DNA from: Desulfospira joergensenii DSM 10085
GTDB taxonomy: Bacteria > Desulfobacterota > Desulfobacteria > Desulfobacterales > Desulfobacteraceae
Length of the DNA: 64,000 bases
Assembly: GCF_000420085.1 (NCBI RefSeq)
Contig: NZ_ATUG01000003.1
Location: forward strand, 558,001 to 622,000
Reading direction: 5' to 3'
Shown: in pieces, positions 43,161 through 52,791 of the stretch
Position numbering within the stretch: position 1 is the first letter of the stretch
Layout: each line of letters starts with the position of its first letter
Translations under genes and position numbers: made by a program
Notes under the pieces: generated by a model
The model's database searches: none
Told to the model about the DNA's origin: nothing
What the model saw: the letters and a program-made list of their open reading frames with translations, nothing else

Positions 43161-44323
43161 CTGTTTATGACTTTCAAAGCTGTCTGATTAATTTCTTTTG
43201 TTTTTTCAGCTATGGATTGCCAAGAAAAATTTTTTCGGACCCGTTTTAAACCATACTGTCCCAACTTCATGGATAAATCTTTATTAACAAGTATTTTGTA
43301 AATACAATTTGTTAATTCCTCCACGGAAAGACCATCAATCCTGAAACCAGTCTTTCCATCTATTACCGCGCCCCCAGTTCCACCGGCAATTCCAGCAATA
43401 ACAGGCTTCCCGCAGGCATTGGCCTCGAGAAATACCATGCCAAACCCTTCTGTATCCCCATTGATTTCACGATTGGGCATTACCAATAGATCTGCAGCAT
43501 TATACCACTTGGGAAGATCTTCCTCACTAACATGCCCAAGAAAATGAACATTTTGCACGATTTTCTTATCTTGAGCCAACTGTTCAAGATAAAATTTATC
43601 TTCCCCAATACCAATAATCGCGTAATGTACATCCAATCCCATTTTTTTTAAATTGGATAGTGCTTTGATTGTATGATCAAATCCTTTACGTCTGGTTAGC
43701 CGACCGACAGATAGCAATAGTTTGAAGTTTCCTGATCCACCGATTATTTTTTCCAGATCCTGAATCCCCACACCTGGTTTAAAGCATTCAACATCAACAC
43801 CCGGCGAGAGAATTACAATTCTGGATTCAAGAACTCCTATTTTTAAAAGTTCCTGTTTTGTGAACTCACTATTAGCTATAATTTTATCTGCTTGTCTGTA
43901 AGTATAAGTCATCACTCGCAATTTGACGGGCTGCCGCCACGTTGTAATTTCCTCACCGTGTGCGTAAATAATCAGGGGGATATTAAACAATTTTGCGACA
44001 CAATATCCAACAAACCCCTCTGGAAGGACACGACCAGCATGAACTATTTGAAATCGATTTTTTAATCCAAGCTGAAAAGAGTTCCACAGCAATTTTAAAT
44101 ACATAATCAAGGATTCAGGTTTTAACCATGAAAAACGTAAAAGATCAATACGATGGATTGTATTTTTATGGTTCTTGTCATGGTTTTCTGCACCCGGGAC
44201 TTTTGCGGTAATAATATGAATATTTTTCCCGCCTAAAAGTTGGTACACTTTATCAAACCAGACGGCAGTTCCACCCTTTGTGGGCAAAAACAGTTCAGTT
44301 ATCACAAGAATTGAATTAATCAT
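43157..44323 (-). CDS. GT4 glycosyltransferase
   Basis: The 388-residue GT-B enzyme has the N-terminal LPTKGGTAVWF loop, HAGRVLPEGFVGY, IYAHGEEITTW, a glycine-rich LLSVGRLTRRKGFDH segment and the donor-site motif GFGMVFLEANACGKPVIAG. It belongs with the cluster's repeat-unit assembly enzymes. The start is 27 bp from the GT2 gene and the stop overlaps the ligase-like gene by 4 bp. Substrate unknown. Confidence 0.9.
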   Translation of the reverse strand: MINSILVITELFLPTKGGTAVWFDKVYQLLGGKNIHIITAKVPGAENHDKNHKNTIHRIDLLRFSWLKPESLIMYLKLLWNSFQLGLKNRFQIVHAGRVLPEGFVGYCVAKLFNIPLIIYAHGEEITTWRQPVKLRVMTYTYRQADKIIANSEFTKQELLKIGVLESRIVILSPGVDVECFKPGVGIQDLEKIIGGSGNFKLLLSVGRLTRRKGFDHTIKALSNLKKMGLDVHYAIIGIGEDKFYLEQLAQDKKIVQNVHFLGHVSEEDLPKWYNAADLLVMPNREINGDTEGFGMVFLEANACGKPVIAGIAGGTGGAVIDGKTGFRIDGLSVEELTNCIYKILVNKDLSMKLGQYGLKRVRKNFSWQSIAEKTKEINQTALKVINR

Positions 44324-44350
44324 TTAGTTTCCCATTTATTGCTTTATCCA

Positions 44351-45277
44351 TTATCCTTTTATGATGGACAAAAGGTCTTTTAGACTTAAAAGTTTAGGTT
44401 GCTCAATCAGCAAAGGCAGCACGGCTAAAATCGCTTTAGTTTTGGATTCGCTTTTTAAGTAAGCATATGCAAGATCCAACCTAGCCCTTCGAATGGATTG
44501 ATCCAATCCTCTTTCCATCCCTTTTGTCCTAAGCCTCCCTTTCAATGAGTTCAATGCTTCAACAGTCTGTTTTTGGGCTCGGATGGGATCTGACCGGGTA
44601 AGACTTTGATTGTGAATATTGTATACTGCCATTGGTTTTGTAACCACACCCGCACGACTGCTTCGATCACAAAGACGAATTAGCATGTGGACATCTTCAC
44701 ACACTTGAAAATTGGTAGAGTATCCACCTAAAGCACAAAAAGTGCTTTTGGGTATGCTAATCGTGTGGGTGTCCCCAAAATGCTCTTCTATGAAAATAGG
44801 GAAACATTCTTTTTCCATCGTAAGAGTAACCTTTCCCTTGTTTTTTTCCAGCAATTTACGGCCAATGCCAGAACTTTCCATGGACCGTCTAAGCAAAGCA
44901 CCATCCGGTCCTCTGTATTCAAAATCGCCGGTTAAAAAATCAAACGAAACTTGGGAATTTATCATATCAGCATGCCATTTTAACCTGTCCGCGTAGTATA
45001 TATCATCGGCATCTAAGAATGCCAACCAGTCACCTGATGCTGCTTGGGCACCTGTATTTCTTGCGGCCGAAACTCCTGAATTTTCTTGAAAAATATAAGA
45101 GATTTTCCCCTGCATTTTGCTTACGACATCACGCGTATCATCTATAGATCCGTCATCGACTACGATGATTTCGTACGCTGGCCAGGATTGTTTCAAAACA
45201 GAATCCACAGCTCGGCTTATTGTTTCTGAACAATTGAAAGTTGGGATGATAACTGAAAAACGCGGAGAAAAATTCAT
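44351..45277 (-). CDS. GT2 glycosyltransferase
   Basis: The 308-residue GT-A enzyme opens with FSVIIPTFNCSETISRAVDS, has the nucleotide-binding EIIVVDDGSIDDT and the metal-binding DXD-type FLDADD (about residues 90-95). The C-terminal third is helical. It is a cytoplasmic sugar transferase of the EPS cluster, downstream of the deacetylase-like gene by 18 bp. Confidence 0.9.
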   Translation of the reverse strand: MNFSPRFSVIIPTFNCSETISRAVDSVLKQSWPAYEIIVVDDGSIDDTRDVVSKMQGKISYIFQENSGVSAARNTGAQAASGDWLAFLDADDIYYADRLKWHADMINSQVSFDFLTGDFEYRGPDGALLRRSMESSGIGRKLLEKNKGKVTLTMEKECFPIFIEEHFGDTHTISIPKSTFCALGGYSTNFQVCEDVHMLIRLCDRSSRAGVVTKPMAVYNIHNQSLTRSDPIRAQKQTVEALNSLKGRLRTKGMERGLDQSIRRARLDLAYAYLKSESKTKAILAVLPLLIEQPKLLSLKDLLSIIKG

Positions 45278-45295
45278 AAATGGATTTTCTTGTTA

Positions 45296-46546
45296 TTAAT
45301 CAAATAACTGTCGTTTTTGTTTGCGATGCTTCAAAACCAATTGAATGATACTATGCACAAAAATAAAAAAGGGCGTTAATCCAGATAACCAGCCGGCCAA
45401 AGAACTATGTTTGTCTTCCTCTATGCGCGCTATCCATCGAGGAAATCGATAAAAAAAAGATTTCGAGATCAAGACTGCATCTTTTCTTGACATCATATCA
45501 GCCAATTTCTCTGTAGATAAAAATATAAGATTCGGGTGTAATTTCAAAGCTCGTTCAAAGAATCTATCCAACTCTTTTAATGCATTATTTGCTTCATAGG
45601 AATTTTTTATAAAATTATACCTGTGCGTTTCAATCAAGGTGGGACGTCCAGTCTCCGTCTTTTTAACCAAGGCGCCAATTGCTTTTTCTAGTTTGTGTCC
45701 CAAATAAGGCTCAAAATAGTTATCCCTTACAATATAGATTAATCCTGATTTACTTTTATCACCGTTTCGGATCTTACCACCGCAGGGTTGCGGTCGCCCA
45801 TTTGAATCATATGATTCAAACCGTTTCCCAGGTGTAACAACAATTTTAATGCCTGCCTTAGCCCACGCACTTTCAACAACCTTTGTCCATATAAATGCCG
45901 GTGGAACTACAACCATCGGATACAAACCTGAAAATCTTCTGAAAGCCTCCACTTCTTTACAAACAGCCTTATTAATATCAGCCTGTGAGATTCTTTCCAA
46001 CGATATTTGTTCATTAACAGTCCAACGACCTTGCAACTGCTGGGGTAACTCCTCAGTGCGAGGGAATGGTTTGCTCTTTATCCATGAAGAAATTTTATTA
46101 TTATTTTTTGCACTCTCAATCAGTGAGACAGGCCAGAAATGATCCATAGCGTGGAGTTGGAGTGAAAAACACCCTGCCTGTTCTCCACTTTGCATCACGG
46201 CCACGAGATCCTTGAACGAAGAACTTGTAAGAAAGTGTCTTCGAATTTTATCGACACCTTCTCGGTTGGTATAAATTTCATAAGGAGTTGACAGGACAAT
46301 TCCCAGGGTCATAACTGCCGGATGCCCGCGATAATCCGTGTGGTTTTTTAATATTTTGGCAAGTTCGCCCAGTGAGGCAACGTCTCCTGAAGGCCCTGGG
46401 CTCCAATCATCGCTTTCAATAATCAGCACTGGCCGGTGGAAAACAGGCTCACGACAGAGGGGGATCACGTTACTGTAAAAATATCTGACTGCGACAACAA
46501 GCCAAAAACCAACAACAATAGTTAGCAGGATATAAGTAAAATCCAA
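45296..46546 (-). CDS. Membrane-anchored polysaccharide deacetylase-like protein
   Basis: The 416-residue protein has an N-terminal membrane segment (about 4-24) and a C-terminal one (about 385-405). Between them the motifs IESDDW (44-48), LHAMDHFW (about 131-138), a VVPPAFIW strand and LIETHRYNF (about 312-319) sit in the order of a NodB-type carbohydrate esterase, with Asp and His residues that could bind metal. The match is remote, so deacetylase activity is inferred. It could remove acetyl groups from the polymer at the membrane, complementing the acyltransferases of the cluster. Confidence 0.62.
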   Translation of the reverse strand: MDFTYILLTIVVGFWLVVAVRYFYSNVIPLCREPVFHRPVLIIESDDWSPGPSGDVASLGELAKILKNHTDYRGHPAVMTLGIVLSTPYEIYTNREGVDKIRRHFLTSSSFKDLVAVMQSGEQAGCFSLQLHAMDHFWPVSLIESAKNNNKISSWIKSKPFPRTEELPQQLQGRWTVNEQISLERISQADINKAVCKEVEAFRRFSGLYPMVVVPPAFIWTKVVESAWAKAGIKIVVTPGKRFESYDSNGRPQPCGGKIRNGDKSKSGLIYIVRDNYFEPYLGHKLEKAIGALVKKTETGRPTLIETHRYNFIKNSYEANNALKELDRFFERALKLHPNLIFLSTEKLADMMSRKDAVLISKSFFYRFPRWIARIEEDKHSSLAGWLSGLTPFFIFVHSIIQLVLKHRKQKRQLFD

Positions 46547-46583
46547 AAAAAATTAATCTTTTTATATGATCAATATTAAGCGT

Positions 46584-47414
46584 TTATCCAAAAAACACCT
46601 CATCCATTCGTCGAGTCAGTCCATCGCATAGATCCCGAATGTCCTTTCTGATGTTTTGAGGCCGTTTTTTCTTAATTGAGCTTTTAAAAACATCTATGAC
46701 CATTCTATTTTTAAAATCTAATCCGCAAAATTCGAATAGCCCCTTGAATTCTTTTTGTGGATCCCTCACAAGGCTTTCATATTTTATCAGCCTTACTCTA
46801 CTATTGGTATCAAGCTTTTGATCAAAAAATAAAATATTTCTATAATACCACTGCAATGCGGAAGCAGAGGCGTCATCAATGGAGTCATCAACCAGTGAGT
46901 TTACCAATTGATATGTTGAATCACTCATGGCTTCAGACAACCAACCTGCCTCTTCAGGACTTTCCGCTATCCGTTTTGCCTGCTTTGCCATGTTATTGAA
47001 AGAGCGCATCATTGAATTAACAACATCATCGTAATTTCTATAAACCCATATGCCCTGGGAGTGATGGAAATTTTCCAAATTGGTTTTAAGGCGTTGGGAT
47101 TCACATAAAGACTTGATGATAAAAACCGGCGCCTTTGACTGAGAAAAGAGCCTTTGAATCGTGGAAATATCACGCATAATATAATTTTGAAAAGCTCTTG
47201 GATCTGTTTCATGGTAAACATCCGATTTCAGGCTCTTTTCAAAGATATCCATCACCATATTCGTCCCTGACCGCTGGTTACCTGCAACGAATATAACTTT
47301 TTTCGGTGGGCTTTCCTTCATGCCTACAGAATAACGATTATTAATAATCTGATATCCGGCTTTTAACTTTAAAAAAATATCTTTTTTAATTCTTTTGGTA
47401 TTAACCATGGCCAT
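46584..47414 (-). CDS. Sulfotransferase family protein (1 of 3)
   Basis: The 276-residue PAPS-dependent type sulfotransferase has the 5'-phosphosulfate loop AGNQRSGT (44-51) and a 3'-phosphate motif region VYRNYDDVVNSMM where Arg and Ser are expected. It would transfer sulfate from PAPS to a sugar hydroxyl. It is the most divergent of three consecutive sulfotransferase genes. The next upstream gene ends 26 bp away, so all three may be co-transcribed. Substrate position unknown. Confidence 0.8.
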   Translation of the reverse strand: MAMVNTKRIKKDIFLKLKAGYQIINNRYSVGMKESPPKKVIFVAGNQRSGTNMVMDIFEKSLKSDVYHETDPRAFQNYIMRDISTIQRLFSQSKAPVFIIKSLCESQRLKTNLENFHHSQGIWVYRNYDDVVNSMMRSFNNMAKQAKRIAESPEEAGWLSEAMSDSTYQLVNSLVDDSIDDASASALQWYYRNILFFDQKLDTNSRVRLIKYESLVRDPQKEFKGLFEFCGLDFKNRMVIDVFKSSIKKKRPQNIRKDIRDLCDGLTRRMDEVFFG

Positions 47415-47440
47415 CGACCTGTTTTAATCAATAAAAAAAT

Positions 47441-48379
47441 CTAATTATACCCCAGTATTTTCTGAATGGGTCGAATCTTATCAGTTATTTTCTCAATTTC
47501 CTTAGGATTCTGGGTTCTCCATTTGCCGAGTTCGGGCTGGCCTTTTACAATGCTTGTCGGATGTTTGAGAAGGCTTTGGCATCTTTTACGGATACTGTCT
47601 TCAAATGGTAACCCCAGTTTATTAAATACATCCCGGAATATTTCCTCTGCATGTGTAAATAAATTTTCATACCGAATTTGTATCCATTGATTTTCCGGGA
47701 TTATTTTTTTTGCTTCTATTGCCATTGAATTTGCAGACATCCATTGGAAAGCACACACATCCTCTATCGGAGCTTTGTTATAGCCCTTCCATCCAGGAGG
47801 AATGAAAAAGCGCCATTGGGTGAATTCCCCGTCATTGATCTCAATCTTATGGGGGAAATTCCCATAAAACTGTTCCAATCCGAAATGATCACCTAACCTC
47901 CACCCCTCAATCAACGAATTGATATTATCCCTCCCGTCTCGATGGATATATATGAATCTGGCCTTTGGAAAGAGTTTATTTAAAAAACCAACTCGAAGTA
48001 TATTTATACAGGTCTTATCGAGCACTTGTCCGGGGCCTATGCGTTGATAAAAATACTTCAAGGCCGAATACCGGTGTTGGTCTTGGACGTGTTCAGCACC
48101 AGCAGCTTCCGATTCCCAGTCATTGTGATTAGGTCCCCAGAGACTGGTCCAGAATTGTGGTATCTCAAATCCAAAAGTTTTCAATTTGCTAGATTTCATA
48201 AGCGTTTCATATGTGACCGTTGTACCAGACCTGGAACAGCCGATAAGGAAAACAGGATCTTTCTCAACCGGTTTAGTAAACTCCCAATATATTCCTTTCA
48301 GCCAGTAACGAAACAAAAGAGCATTTTTTCTCCTTATCTCCGGATAAATCAACTTATATATATTTTTTACAGCAGCCAT
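47441..48379 (-). CDS. Sulfotransferase family protein (2 of 3)
   Basis: The 312-residue sulfotransferase has the PAPS 5'-loop LIGCSRSGTT (about 45-54) and the 3'-phosphate motif FIYIHRDGRDNINSLI (about 150-165). Both motifs are complete. The middle gene of the sulfotransferase trio lies 26 bp upstream of the third-divergent copy and about 120 bp downstream of the next. The polysaccharide made by this cluster is therefore expected to carry sulfate at more than one position. Confidence 0.85.
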   Translation of the reverse strand: MAAVKNIYKLIYPEIRRKNALLFRYWLKGIYWEFTKPVEKDPVFLIGCSRSGTTVTYETLMKSSKLKTFGFEIPQFWTSLWGPNHNDWESEAAGAEHVQDQHRYSALKYFYQRIGPGQVLDKTCINILRVGFLNKLFPKARFIYIHRDGRDNINSLIEGWRLGDHFGLEQFYGNFPHKIEINDGEFTQWRFFIPPGWKGYNKAPIEDVCAFQWMSANSMAIEAKKIIPENQWIQIRYENLFTHAEEIFRDVFNKLGLPFEDSIRKRCQSLLKHPTSIVKGQPELGKWRTQNPKEIEKITDKIRPIQKILGYN

Positions 48380-48502
48380 GTAAAATCCATTATCCTATTT
48401 TTGCACATGCAGAATTTTCATTGTTTTATTTGAATCATAATAAAATCTGAGCATCAATTCTGGCAAGCAATTGTTTGTTTTTAAAAATTTATTAACCATT
48501 CA

Positions 48503-49426
48503 TCACCGTTGTCTCGTCCTAAATCGCCATGCCATTGATCCTTTTACCCGGTTTAAAATTTCGGCAAAACATTTCCATCTGCAATGTTTGATGCCTGTAT
48601 CATACCCCATTTTTTTTAAGGTTTGACCGGCGATCTCATATGCAATTGCCTGGTTAGCTGGTGAAAGCGTCTTTTTCCATTTATATGTATGCTCGACTAA
48701 TGGTCTGCTTTTAAGATTCTCATGTATTCCATCAATACGGTTCCCCACCATGGTATCAGCACGATCACCGTAAGACATCAACATTCCATTTTCATAATCG
48801 ATTTTAAGAAATTTACATATTCGTTGTAATTCAAATGCCGGTTTGGTAACCAAATCTTCAAACCGAATTTCCATATAACGATACGCGGGCAACATGGCTA
48901 ACATTTTCCGGGCGCAACTCACACGCTGGTCCCAAGACCGTATTGCGGTTGTAAAGTCATCCGGCCCCCACCACCTCTGAATGATGGAATTTGCGACATC
49001 TCTTCCATCCCTCACAAGATGAATAAACCTGCATTCTGGAAACATTGTGTTTAAGATGTGCAAATTATCAATGTATGCAGGGGTTTTATCCCCCCACCAC
49101 AATGCCCCTTTAGAATCAGCATAAACTGAATATATGGTATTGATTGTATTTTCAAGCGTATCACATGAACTAAGATCAATATCTTCTTCTTTAACCTGTA
49201 TATCCCAGTCCCGAACAGACGGTTCATTAAGAATATTTCGAACCAAACTTCGTCGTGTTTCGACTTCCGAAAAATCGCCAAAAGATTTACGGTTTAGATA
49301 ATATCGAGTAAAAAATTTTGATTCATAAGGCATAGCAATCTTAGAGTGGGCATCTATCATCATATTCAGTAGCGTAGTGCCAGATCTGTCAACACCAATA
49401 ATAAAAATTGGTGAGTTCCTATTCAA
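48503..49426 (-). CDS. Sulfotransferase family protein (3 of 3)
   Basis: The 307-residue sulfotransferase has 5'-loop IGVDRSGTTLL (about 10-20) and 3'-phosphate motif FIHLVRDGRDVANSII (about 133-148). Both key regions are intact and closest to the canonical bacterial pattern. A gap of about 180 bp precedes it (upstream acyltransferase gene), so it could have its own promoter. That gap is AT-rich and contains a 14-nt direct repeat (49526-49539 and 49605-49618) but no clear promoter hexamers. Confidence 0.86.
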   Translation of the reverse strand: MNRNSPIFIIGVDRSGTTLLNMMIDAHSKIAMPYESKFFTRYYLNRKSFGDFSEVETRRSLVRNILNEPSVRDWDIQVKEEDIDLSSCDTLENTINTIYSVYADSKGALWWGDKTPAYIDNLHILNTMFPECRFIHLVRDGRDVANSIIQRWWGPDDFTTAIRSWDQRVSCARKMLAMLPAYRYMEIRFEDLVTKPAFELQRICKFLKIDYENGMLMSYGDRADTMVGNRIDGIHENLKSRPLVEHTYKWKKTLSPANQAIAYEIAGQTLKKMGYDTGIKHCRWKCFAEILNRVKGSMAWRFRTRQR

Positions 49427-49609
49427 AACATTCCCTCAAGCATAATATATTGAAACAAATCCTTCCGATTAGCAGCAATATTACCGTAAATACCAAGCGA
49501 TCTAAATATGTCATAACAAATCGTTAATTTCTAATCTTTTAGATATAATCTCAGTTTGTATCAAATACATCCCCGATAGATGATAGTTCCGAATTGAATC
49601 ATGAAATTT

Positions 49610-50578
49610 CTAATCTTTATTTGGAATTTGAGTTGCTAAAATTTTAACAACGACATCATAATTTTTTTGGATAATAAAAGAAACAAGACCTATGCTTGGT
49701 AGGCAGACAAATAATAAATAAAATAATTGCATCAAATATATTTCTGGAAAATAAATATTCTTTAAAATAGTGTATATCGGCCGGTGGAAAAGATACATAC
49801 AGAAACTTGAATAACTTAAATAATAAATAACTTTTTTCTTGATTCTCGACGTAATTTTAAAAGCACTAAATGCCTTCAATAAAAAGAATGGTACCGTTGC
49901 AACCATTGGGGTGGCCAAAATACCATCGAATTGTCCATGAAAGGAGAAAGACATCAAAATGCTGCTTAACGTAATTATTAAAAGATAGGTTGTGTTATAG
50001 ATAATATTATTGCAACCAGAATATATTCCAAAAAGGAACGCTGGAAAGTATATTATAATCCTTATATCGATTAAATTTTGGAAATCATTAAACAATAAGA
50101 TTGCTATCGAAATTATAAAATAACAAATTATCAACCGATAAATTTTTCCATTTTTACATCCAGTGAGTACCAAAGGAGATAAAAAATAATAAACCATCAG
50201 CATCGTTATAAACCATAAAGTTAAGGGTGCTGGTTTGATGAACATAGAAACGAGTAGCGCGGCTTTAATTAAATCAAAGGTAGAGGAAATACCAAAAATC
50301 CAAAACAAAATGATAGATAGCAAATATAAAGGATATATCCTAAGAACTTTTCTACGATAGAATTGTAGCAACGCGTCTTTTTTAAATGCCACTTGGTTTA
50401 AAGCAATAAGGTGGCCAGACAAAAAAATAAACGTGCCGAGTATGATCTGTGTAAGCTGGTAGGAAAATATGTTTTTAGAGTTGGACGCCGTTTGAGTATA
50501 GCCTACCAAGTGCCAAAAGCCAACTATATAAAGAATGCAAGCTCCTCTTAATAAATCTATGCCAATTTTTCTTTCCAA
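49610..50578 (-). CDS. Acyltransferase 3 (OafA/YrhL-like) membrane protein
   Basis: The 322-residue polytopic protein has about ten membrane segments. The N-terminus reads IGIDLLRGACILYIVGFWHL, the hallmark of acyltransferase-3 enzymes (usually RxxAxxxVxxxH; here the H of GFWHL fits). FLSGHLIA and MYLFHRPIY motifs support this. Such proteins O-acetylate or O-acylate surface sugars. The gene is visibly more AT-rich than its neighbours, and directly upstream of it lies the GC-rich inverted-repeat cluster (50600-50796), so it may be a later acquisition. That is inference from composition by eye. Confidence 0.82.
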   Translation of the reverse strand: MERKIGIDLLRGACILYIVGFWHLVGYTQTASNSKNIFSYQLTQIILGTFIFLSGHLIALNQVAFKKDALLQFYRRKVLRIYPLYLLSIILFWIFGISSTFDLIKAALLVSMFIKPAPLTLWFITMLMVYYFLSPLVLTGCKNGKIYRLIICYFIISIAILLFNDFQNLIDIRIIIYFPAFLFGIYSGCNNIIYNTTYLLIITLSSILMSFSFHGQFDGILATPMVATVPFFLLKAFSAFKITSRIKKKVIYYLSYSSFCMYLFHRPIYTILKNIYFPEIYLMQLFYLLFVCLPSIGLVSFIIQKNYDVVVKILATQIPNKD

Positions 50579-50599
50579 GACCTTATACCTTTGATAACC

Positions 50600-50796
50600 T
50601 ATCGGCCGCTGTTGAGCCGCTCGACCATAAGCGGTGTTAAATAATGATTTAAATTCCGCTTGGTCGAGTCGGCTCCAACGCCATTGATAGGCGGAGCGTG
50701 AGCGGAGCCTGTCAATGGCGCTGGAGCTTTGCTCAACAGCGGCCGATAAAACGGACCGTGAAGCGTAGCGCAGCGGAGCTCACGGTCCGTTTTATC
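50600..50796. repeat. Nested cluster of GC-rich inverted repeats (REP-like or structured element)
   Basis: Several arms pair within 200 bp. TATCGGCCGCTGTTGAGC (50600-50617) pairs perfectly with 50731-50748. GCTCCAACGCCATTGATAGGC (50672-50692) pairs 19 of 21 with 50707-50727. The GAGCCG/CTCGACCA arms at 50614-50634 and 50657-50676 pair with small bulges. GATAAAACGGACCGTGA (50745-50761) pairs perfectly with 50780-50796. It fills the gap between a GT2 gene and the acyltransferase gene and is far richer in GC than its surroundings. No open frame is present. It looks like a REP/BIME-type or MITE-like mobile repeat, or a structured RNA. Confidence 0.82.
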
Positions 50797-50800
50797 TATA

Positions 50801-51805
50801 TCATAGAGGGAAAAAGGTTCTAATAAAAAATTTGATATAAGTAGGTTTAGGTTTTAGTTTCACTGCCTTTATCAAATATTTCAATGAGGTAATTCTGCTT
50901 CCTTTTGAAAGATGGTAATATGAGGTATTAAAATAGGATCTAGCCAAACTGCTTTTTATTTGATTTTCCCACACTGACAACTGACCATATTTTTGTGAAG
51001 CGCCGTATAATTTTTTTTTTATGCACAAAAGCTGATTCATTTGGGCCTGCCTTTGTTCTGGATTTGAAACCTTACCTTGCCCCTCACATCTTTGCAGGTA
51101 TAAACCATTCTTGATGAGTGCAAATCTCTTGTTTAAAGCCACACCATAAAACGCCCATTCTGAATCTCTAAGAGGCCCTGTAATTCTTTTCCTTCCTTCA
51201 ATGAAATCTTTATCTCTTATTTTAGAGTAGCACCGAAATCTAAATGTACTGACAGCATGCCAAGTCTCACGCCTGACCACGGCCCTTTGGAATGCCATAG
51301 GTACTGACTGCAATAGCTCTCCGAAAAGCCTATCATTAAAAAAATGAACATTTTCCTTGGTTGTTGGGCCAAAGGTTCGTTTTAAAATCTGGTCCAGCGA
51401 TTTTTTTTGCGCCTGATTAAAATATCTGGCCCGACTACCGAAACCCTCCACTCCCAAAAATACGATATCAAGCTCAGGATTCGATTCAAAAAGCTCCATT
51501 ACATTCTCTATTCCATCTGGTGCCAACAGATCATCATCGTCAAGATGGACAATGAATTCAGAAGTAGCATATTCTACACCCTGATGCCGTGCCCAAGCTA
51601 GCCCTTTGGATGATTCATTGAATAGCACTTTCAATTCTATACTGAATTGTTTTTTTAATAGTTTTTCATCCACCGGTTTGACAGAACCATCGTCTACGAC
51701 AATTACTTCTGAAGGTTTCACGGTTTGTTTTTCAAGCGAAGACAATGCCTCCTGCAATAAATCAGGTCTATTATGGGTTGGGACAATTACTGATATGGAG
51801 TTCAT
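50801..51805 (-). CDS. GT2 glycosyltransferase
   Basis: The 334-residue GT-A enzyme has SVIVPTHNRPDLLQEALSS, EVIVVDDGSV and the acidic HLDDDDL metal-binding motif (about 92-97). It is preceded by another GT2 gene at 27 bp and followed directly by the inverted-repeat cluster. It is presumably one of the transferases building the repeat unit. The C-terminal 80 residues are basic and helical. Confidence 0.9.
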   Translation of the reverse strand: MNSISVIVPTHNRPDLLQEALSSLEKQTVKPSEVIVVDDGSVKPVDEKLLKKQFSIELKVLFNESSKGLAWARHQGVEYATSEFIVHLDDDDLLAPDGIENVMELFESNPELDIVFLGVEGFGSRARYFNQAQKKSLDQILKRTFGPTTKENVHFFNDRLFGELLQSVPMAFQRAVVRRETWHAVSTFRFRCYSKIRDKDFIEGRKRITGPLRDSEWAFYGVALNKRFALIKNGLYLQRCEGQGKVSNPEQRQAQMNQLLCIKKKLYGASQKYGQLSVWENQIKSSLARSYFNTSYYHLSKGSRITSLKYLIKAVKLKPKPTYIKFFIRTFFPL

Positions 51806-51831
51806 AAAAATTACAAATTAACAAATCACAT

Positions 51832-52785
51832 TCAAAAACCGATATAGCCTAATAATTCGCCTGCGGATGCAGATAACCGTACCAGATAATATCGCCTCTT
51901 TGTAGAACTGTGCAAAAATATAATTGTCCTTGACAAATATACCAGCAAATTGGTGGCACCGTACCGAATTTTGTATTTTCCGGGCAACTCGCCATGTTTG
52001 AGCCTGGCCACTGTTTTTGATCTTTTGAATGCTTTTTCCATTAAATATTTAAGCTTAAATCTTTTTTGATCGACATAATGATATTGTGTTATCTCAGGTA
52101 TATATTGAAGAATGAGCCCCTTTGATAATGCACGATTCACCCAGTCATAATCTTCTGATCCCCCTAAATCATGACCAGAAGGCCCTAGTTGGCTAGAAAA
52201 TAATCCAACTTTATTAAGAATTTCACGCTTAACAATAAGATTGCCACCACCCGGCACAGCCTGTCCACATCCGAGTCTTTTAGTGCTTGTTCCGAGATCA
52301 AATTTTGGAACAGGTAAAGGATAAATTTTAAAAGGACCCTCATCCCTTACCCATGAGGGTTCTGAACCGTCCCAGTCAGGCAATATTCGTCCACAAAAAA
52401 AATCGGTTTCTGGATAAGACTGAATCGATTTAACAATAGCTGAGAAATAATTTTTATCAACCCTATGGTCATCATCCACAAAAGCGATAATGGGGCAGGA
52501 TAAATTAGGAATCGCACTGTTCAATCCGTTAGATTTACCGATTTTATCCTCAGTAACCAGTTTTACAGGTATCAGGCGCTTTTCTTTTGTCTCTTTTTGA
52601 TAAGACTGAACAAGTTCAATTGTATTATCATTACAAGCGTTTGCAACAACAATCATTTTAAGATCGAAATTATTCGGTTTTATTGACTCATTTATTGACT
52701 TTAAAGTTTTAGCTAAAAGCGATGCTCGGTTATGAGTACAAATTAAAACTTCAATGGCTTTATGTTTCCTTTTGGGTTTCGGCAA
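51832..52785 (-). CDS. GT2 glycosyltransferase
   Basis: The 317-residue GT-A enzyme has EVLICTHNRASLLAKTLKS, the donor-binding VVANACNDNT, and IIAFVDDDHRVD (about 105-115) as its DXD region; GGSEDYDW carries the likely catalytic ED pair. It lies 6 bp downstream of another GT2 gene, in a run of three consecutive GT2 genes with similar layout, suggesting a duplicated set adding successive sugars. Confidence 0.9.
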   Translation of the reverse strand: MPKPKRKHKAIEVLICTHNRASLLAKTLKSINESIKPNNFDLKMIVVANACNDNTIELVQSYQKETKEKRLIPVKLVTEDKIGKSNGLNSAIPNLSCPIIAFVDDDHRVDKNYFSAIVKSIQSYPETDFFCGRILPDWDGSEPSWVRDEGPFKIYPLPVPKFDLGTSTKRLGCGQAVPGGGNLIVKREILNKVGLFSSQLGPSGHDLGGSEDYDWVNRALSKGLILQYIPEITQYHYVDQKRFKLKYLMEKAFKRSKTVARLKHGELPGKYKIRYGATNLLVYLSRTIIFLHSSTKRRYYLVRLSASAGELLGYIGF

Positions 52786-52791
52786 ATGAAT

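Noticed and set aside
49526-49618. 14-nt direct repeat AATTTCTAATCTTT (two copies, 79 bp apart)
   Set aside because: AT-rich and short, one copy overlapping a stop codon; no palindromic structure or third copy, so likely chance.
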